Origin: Corynebacterium minutissimum
GTDB taxonomy: Bacteria > Actinomycetota > Actinomycetes > Mycobacteriales > Mycobacteriaceae
Reading direction: 5' to 3'
Length of the DNA: 64,000 nucleotides
Assembly (NCBI RefSeq): GCF_016889765.1
Contig: NZ_CP069533.1
Span: 2,294,001 to 2,358,000, forward strand
Position 1 is the first letter of the stretch; the number at the start of each line of letters is the position of its first letter. A program made the position numbers and the translations under genes. The notes beneath the pieces are model-generated. The model was not told where the DNA came from, did not search any database, and saw only the letters and a program-made list of their open reading frames with translations. Of the stretch, positions 60,145-64,000 are shown piece after piece.

Positions 60145-61092
60145 TTAGGCTGCGCTGCCTGCTGGCTTGTCGGTGTAGACTGCGAAACCGTCGACATCAC
60201 CGATAATCCAGCCAAAGATAGCCTCAACGCGGATAGCCTCCAGGTTGTGCACAAAAAGGCTAATTTGGTTGCCGTCTGAGTCGGTGATGGATGCATCCTC
60301 TGAGCGGTAATAGGAAATACCATCGACAAAGCCAAAGCGCAAGTTGTCCTGGAAGTTACCACCGATCATGCGAACGCCGGTATCTGCTACAGCGCCATAG
60401 CGGCCTGCGACAGTCTGGCCAAAGTAGGTTGGCAAACCGAGGATGCTGCTATCACCAGAATCAGCCAAGTTGACATTGTCGTACAGTGGTCGGCCATTAG
60501 CGTCAAAGGCGCGGCCTAACTTTGTGCGAACCTGCGGCGCTGCAATGAACGCGTCAAAGTCAAAATCATTCTCGACAACCTTGTCATAGCCATCAAGAAT
60601 ATCAGCGGTAAGACCGCCATCCTTTACGGACGCGGTGCCTAACTGGATCTTGTTCTTGCTCTGAGTTAAGTACTCAACACCCGGGATCGTGTTACCGGTC
60701 AAACCGTCCTTGCCGTGGATGATAGCCACGTCAATAGCACGACGGATAGCCTTAGCGGCCTCGTCGATAAAGTGCTGGGTAACACCGTACTCATCAGCAA
60801 TTCGGTGCTCCTTTGACCACGGGATAATAGTGGCGACCTTGATAGGCTTGACAGACTTAGCGGTAGATCCGACATTTGCCGTCGGCTTCATGCCGCCCTC
60901 GCCAACAACACCCGCGACAACCTCGCCAACCGGGGTAATGAACTGGTTACCAGACATTGCCATCGGGGTAGTGCCTGCTGCTTTGAGGATTACAGAATCA
61001 TCAGCAGCCTTTTTATAGATAAGTGCGGAAGCCTTGGTGGGCAAAATGCCGCTCTTCCCAAGGGTCAAGACATTTTTAAGTTCTTTAGCCAT
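60145..61092 (-). CDS. Major capsid protein (HK97 fold)
   Basis: A 315-residue coat protein from the ATG at 61092, which has an ideal AGGAG 8 bases upstream. It shows KELKNVLTLGKSGILPTKASALIYKKAADDSVI, GNQFITPVGEVVAGVVGEGGMKPTANVG, and GAVADTGVRMIGGNFQDNLRFGFVDGISYY, all usual for actinophage HK97-type capsids. An in-frame ATG at 61182 with its own AAGGGAG would add 30 acidic residues; this may be a real minor form. Confidence 0.9.
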   Translation of the reverse strand: MAKELKNVLTLGKSGILPTKASALIYKKAADDSVILKAAGTTPMAMSGNQFITPVGEVVAGVVGEGGMKPTANVGSTAKSVKPIKVATIIPWSKEHRIADEYGVTQHFIDEAAKAIRRAIDVAIIHGKDGLTGNTIPGVEYLTQSKNKIQLGTASVKDGGLTADILDGYDKVVENDFDFDAFIAAPQVRTKLGRAFDANGRPLYDNVNLADSGDSSILGLPTYFGQTVAGRYGAVADTGVRMIGGNFQDNLRFGFVDGISYYRSEDASITDSDGNQISLFVHNLEAIRVEAIFGWIIGDVDGFAVYTDKPAGSAA

Positions 61093-61191
61093 TTTGTCAT
61101 CTCCTGGTTGTGGTGGTTCTGCTTCGTGGCCTACGGTTGTACCGTCGGCATCGATCTCAGTATCAGTATTCGGTGTGGTCATGGTGCTCCC

Positions 61192-61713
61192 TTATTCGCT
61201 AAACAGCGCTGCGCTTAAGTCGGCAATCGGATCGCTCTTTGTGCGCTGCGTTGCTTGTGCTGGATCCGGGCGTCGTTGTGTCGGCTTAGACTGCGTAAGC
61301 TCAAACAATGCGTTAACAGACTTTTCCCACTCTTCAGGTGTGTCGCCAACCACATTTTCAGCAAACTTTCGATCAAGGCCTGCATCCAAAAGAAGGTTCT
61401 CTTTGTGACGTAGCGCCGACAGTGCCAAGTGGTCAGCCTCGATCTGCTTCGCGTTATCCTCAGCCAGTGCTAGAGTGCCCTGCAACTCTTGAATAGTTGA
61501 GTCTCGCTCAGTCAACCCCGCGATAGCCTGGTCTCGCTCTTGTGTTAGTGCGTGTGCTCGCTCTTGCGCTTTGGTCTTATCCTCGCGCAGATTCTGGATC
61601 AGATTCCACGCCTTTTCGGCGTTGAATTCCTCGTCCCCCCATGGCGGCGTGTTCGCGGCCTCGTGGTCATCGTTGGGTGTCTGCTCTTTAGTTGTTTGTG
61701 CCTCGTCGGACAT
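61192..61713 (-). CDS. Scaffold protein
   Basis: A 173-residue acidic coiled-coil protein (WNLIQNLREDKTKAQERAHALTQERDQAIAGLTERDSTIQELQGTLALAEDNAKQIEADH) followed by a C-terminal helix with KPTQRRPDPAQA. It lies directly upstream of the capsid gene, as scaffolds do. Basis: position and composition. Confidence 0.82.
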   Translation of the reverse strand: MSDEAQTTKEQTPNDDHEAANTPPWGDEEFNAEKAWNLIQNLREDKTKAQERAHALTQERDQAIAGLTERDSTIQELQGTLALAEDNAKQIEADHLALSALRHKENLLLDAGLDRKFAENVVGDTPEEWEKSVNALFELTQSKPTQRRPDPAQATQRTKSDPIADLSAALFSE

Positions 61714-61807
61714 TAAGTAACCTCACTCAGGTAGATGTTGTGGTGCGTAATCTATACGCAAACATGTACCAAGAATTATACAAGTGACCTTAGGCACTTA
61801 ATTTTTT
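61714..61807 (-). promoter_or_regulatory. Gap before the scaffold gene with a possible internal promoter
   Basis: On the minus strand a TATAAT (in TTGTATAATTC) and a GTATAGAT box lie 40-70 bases upstream of the scaffold start, and AAGTG...CACTT makes a small dyad. A capsid-operon promoter would fit the need for many head proteins. No clear -35 is seen. Confidence 0.3.
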
Positions 61808-62044
61808 CTAGCCCGGCCCCATTGGATTCTTGCCCTGGTGCTCACCTGGCCACATACCGGTTGCGCGGTGATGTAACTTAGCGCAATACCCATCAGCTCG
61901 CCCCGGCATATACTTATTCAAGTGTCGAACGCATCGTCTATAGTCTCCGGGCGTGCCCCATGCAATTTTCACGCCACCTTTGCCTACGGTCCAATAGCGC
62001 CGTAGCTTCTCAGCGTTACCGTCGCCCGGCCTTAAGTCTGCCAT
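61808..62044 (-). CDS. Conserved small actinophage head-module protein
   Basis: A 78-residue basic protein: LRRYWTVGKGGVKIAWGTPGDYRRCVRHLNKYMPGRADGYCAKLHHRATGMWPGEH. This short type, with the WGTPGD...C...Y...DGYCA.LHH.A pattern, is often seen between MuF and scaffold genes in actinophages. Cys and His residues could bind a metal. It overlaps the MuF end by 29 bp. The function is unknown. Confidence 0.75.
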   Translation of the reverse strand: MADLRPGDGNAEKLRRYWTVGKGGVKIAWGTPGDYRRCVRHLNKYMPGRADGYCAKLHHRATGMWPGEHQGKNPMGPG

Positions 62045-63071
62045 TTTCTAAACTCCTAATATCGACAACCGGAAGTGCTTTACCATCTTCACGCATCTTT
62101 TTCAAGCGCTTGTTTAGCTCTAAAATGACCTGGTTCCCCTTGCCATAACTAGGGCCATGGTTATATGAAATGTAGGCTTGCCTAACCCCGTGCTTGTCTG
62201 TCCATTTCGTCCCCGTTACTTCATTGTACAAAGCTTGAGCGGCCTCAAACTGCTCTTTACCCGGCCAGTCCTTCGACGTGTAAACAGGTACAACAATGCA
62301 ATCGCAATTGGGGTGATAGGAATTGATATATTCAACAACCCCGGCTTCTGCATAAGCGGTGGATACAGTGCGCGCGCCTGCTGCTTTTGCGCTGGAATAA
62401 ACAGGGCCACGGCTTGCTAACATGACACAAAAAGCGCAATTCTCAGCCCCGGTCAACACTCGCGCATAACCAAAAGGGCGTTTACCGTTGTGTAGGTCTT
62501 TGTGGCGCAATACGCGGCCATTGATGATCTGCTTTTTAGTCGCTTGTGTGTCGTCTGGCTTGTTCTGCTGCTCGATAACGTCCGCGTACTCGTTATCGTC
62601 CCACTCGTCCCACCCATCGAACGAATCTAAGCCATCGTCCCAATCATCATCCTCAATAAGCTCTTCTTGCTCTACCGCTTCGCGTGCAACTGCGCGCCCT
62701 GCGTCCTCGACATGAATAGCTAGCATGTCGGCAACCTTGCGCGCTGCTTCTTGACGGTTACCGCGTAAGTGCTTACGTAAGACAGTCTCGACAGACTTAT
62801 CAGGATATCCCGGCTGGGTAGGAATGAACGGATCATAAACCCCGGCATCTCTAGCGGTGTGCTTGAGTAGCGCAATACCCGCTTCCCAAGCCCTCGCGCG
62901 GTGCTGGCGGGTAATATCAACGGCTAAATCGGTGATCTGTTTTGCCGATTCTTCCTTGTTTTCTGGATCATAAAGTGCTATGATCAGCTTCTCGATCAGC
63001 GCTGTATAGGCTCTAACAATGGAGTCAAGAGTCAACCTATAAGACTGGATAGCTTGGTAATCACTAGCCAT
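62016..63071 (-). CDS. MuF-like minor capsid protein (VG15 type)
   Basis: A 351-residue protein. The N-terminal half is helical and acidic (WDDGLDSFDGWDEWDDNEYAD around residue 145). The C-terminal MuF-type motif is GAENCAFCVMLASRGPVYSS...YHPNCDCIVVPVY, with four cysteines and a histidine. It attaches to the portal inside the head. It overlaps the portal end by 8 bp. Confidence 0.88.
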   Translation of the reverse strand: MASDYQAIQSYRLTLDSIVRAYTALIEKLIIALYDPENKEESAKQITDLAVDITRQHRARAWEAGIALLKHTARDAGVYDPFIPTQPGYPDKSVETVLRKHLRGNRQEAARKVADMLAIHVEDAGRAVAREAVEQEELIEDDDWDDGLDSFDGWDEWDDNEYADVIEQQNKPDDTQATKKQIINGRVLRHKDLHNGKRPFGYARVLTGAENCAFCVMLASRGPVYSSAKAAGARTVSTAYAEAGVVEYINSYHPNCDCIVVPVYTSKDWPGKEQFEAAQALYNEVTGTKWTDKHGVRQAYISYNHGPSYGKGNQVILELNKRLKKMREDGKALPVVDIRSLENGRLKAGRR

Positions 63072-64000
63072 TAATGGCTCCTACCCGTGGGTACTCTTTC
63101 GCGTCTTCTTCACGCTCGCGTGCTAGCTGTTCCGGTGTTAAGCCCAAACCCTCGCGCGCGGTCTCAGCTGAAATAATGCCTTGAGCGTGTGCCTGCATGA
63201 GCGCGGCTTTTTGGCTTGCGGTGTTCGCGTCGGCTGGATCGCGCCATCTCAACTCAAGCGCCGCAGAATCCTTAAAATCTGCGACATCGTACATATCAAG
63301 CGCTACCCGCATAGCTTCAACAATTGCGCCACCAAAAGAGCGCTGTTTATCCTCAGCCCTGGTAACCAGTCGGTCTTTTGCCGTACGCAACGCCTCGGCA
63401 CTTGACGGGTTATCCGTGGAGATACCCAACATCGCTGGTGGTATACCAGTGACAGAAGACACAATCTGCGCATAGAGCTTGTAAGAGTTGATGATTTGTG
63501 ATAAGTCAGCACCCGGCAATTGTCCAAAGTTGGTACCCTCTGGCCCGATCCAAAGCGCGCTAAAGTAAGCCTTGAGTAGTGCGGCCTCTTTTTCAATAGT
63601 GCCGCCCTCGACTCCGCTTGCGTTAGCTGCGATAGCCTTGCCGATATCTTTTCCGGCCATATAGCGCTGCGGCATCGATAACGTCTCTTGCGCTACCTGC
63701 AAGTTAGTTAAAGAACGGCTTGCCGCGTCGGTGATAGTCGCGATCTCGACAATCTCACTGCGCCCTGTTCGGTCATCGATCCGCACTTTGTTGTACATCG
63801 GGATAAGCGTTGGCCGGTCTGTACCGGTGTCGATAGAGTCATATAGCTTCCAGCCACCGTTAAGAACGTAATAATCAACCCGGCCTGGTAGATAGTGTGC
63901 TGCATAGCTCACATCGCCAATGTCGTAGCGCTTAATAGCCTCCGCAAGTCGCCCCATGTGGTCATAGCGGGTTGAGATACCTTTTCGGGTATGCACCGAA
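63064..64000 (-). CDS. Portal protein, C-terminal part (cut by window edge)
   Basis: At least 310 residues, open at the right edge. It has GRVDYYVLNGGWKLYDSID, PLIPMYNKVRIDDRTGRSEIVEI-like TLIPMYNKVRIDDRTG, LNNLQVAQE-like TNLQVAQETLSMPQRYMAG, and SVTGIPPAMLGISTDNPSSAEALRTAKDRLVTRAEDKQ, the family core of SPP1-type portals. It would form the dodecameric DNA gate. Terminase should follow at higher coordinates. Confidence 0.9.
   Translation of the reverse strand, partial: SVHTRKGISTRYDHMGRLAEAIKRYDIGDVSYAAHYLPGRVDYYVLNGGWKLYDSIDTGTDRPTLIPMYNKVRIDDRTGRSEIVEIATITDAASRSLTNLQVAQETLSMPQRYMAGKDIGKAIAANASGVEGGTIEKEAALLKAYFSALWIGPEGTNFGQLPGADLSQIINSYKLYAQIVSSVTGIPPAMLGISTDNPSSAEALRTAKDRLVTRAEDKQRSFGGAIVEAMRVALDMYDVADFKDSAALELRWRDPADANTASQKAALMQAHAQGIISAETAREGLGLTPEQLAREREEDAKEYPRVGAING

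Larger units (their letters stand above)
37036..64000. mobile_element. Siphovirus-type prophage, left part
   Basis: From the lplA junction to the right edge the content is phage: rightward early/replication genes to 45.3 kb, then a leftward block with lysis, tail and head genes up to the portal gene at the edge. Gene order of the late block (portal, MuF, scaffold, capsid, connectors, tail terminator, tail tube, chaperones, tape measure, Dit, Gp37-like, fibre, amidase, holin) is that of long-tailed actinophages. Terminase, integrase, repressor and the right attachment site are not in the window and should lie beyond 64000. Confidence 0.93.

Overview
The window reads as a Corynebacterium chromosome (genus level only). 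The backbone genes (glyA, PhoH2-like, fumC, glpX, xseA/xseB, ispH, rmuC, ychF) carry corynebacterial product signatures, and several starts lie 6-7 bases after TAGGAT/GATACT-type -10 boxes, as in leaderless corynebacterial mRNAs. The backbone is visibly GC-rich; from about 37.0 kb the DNA becomes more AT-rich and the genes are those of a prophage.

1-20.3 kb is housekeeping: the 5' part of coaA, glyA, a DUF5997 gene divergent from an HTH-less LysR-type ligand domain, an LGFP lipoprotein, a PIN-PhoH protein, a GNAT acetyltransferase, a CAP-domain exported protein, a TetR/MFS efflux pair with a double operator, fumC, glpX, exonuclease VII, ispH, rmuC, an AI-2E family permease and ychF. 20.3-25.3 kb is a leftward phosphonate-type ABC transporter operon (HAD phosphatase, PhnD, PhnC, two PhnE, RpiR/SIS regulator). 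25.4-36.3 kb holds a CDF metal exporter, a winged-helix protein, a succinate-semialdehyde dehydrogenase, a coupled D-amino-acid-deaminase-like/lactone oxidase pair, an MFS transporter, a DUF222-HNH protein, a decayed MHS-type MFS pseudogene and a dicarboxylate symporter.

37.0 kb to the right edge is a siphovirus-type prophage inserted in lplA, whose 3' part (36.4-37.0 kb) remains and whose 5' part must lie beyond the window. At the junction is a perfect 8-bp inverted repeat around an 8-base centre, the shape of a tyrosine-recombinase core. Rightward early genes (37.2-45.3 kb) include an SF3/D5-type helicase, a separate AEP-like primase-polymerase, a PD-(D/E)XK-type nuclease, a NUMOD4-HNH endonuclease and many small unknowns. 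Leftward late genes (64.0 down to 45.7 kb) run portal, MuF, scaffold, capsid, connectors, tail terminator, tail tube, frameshifted tail chaperones, tape measure, Dit, Gp37-like, collagen-like fibre, amidase endolysin and holin-like proteins. Between the convergent arms lies a 380-bp non-coding stretch dense in RNA-like structure, including a compact three-way junction. No integrase, repressor or terminase is in the window.

An IS3-family element with a 4-bp target duplication (TATT) has landed exactly on the stop codon of the tail terminator gene. It separates the major tail protein start from its original ribosome binding site, so the prophage may be impaired in tail assembly. Three early promoters share a TTKACT-N18-TAnAnT layout with a dyad over the -35 box and a preceding AAGAMCACA box, suggesting one phage-encoded control circuit.
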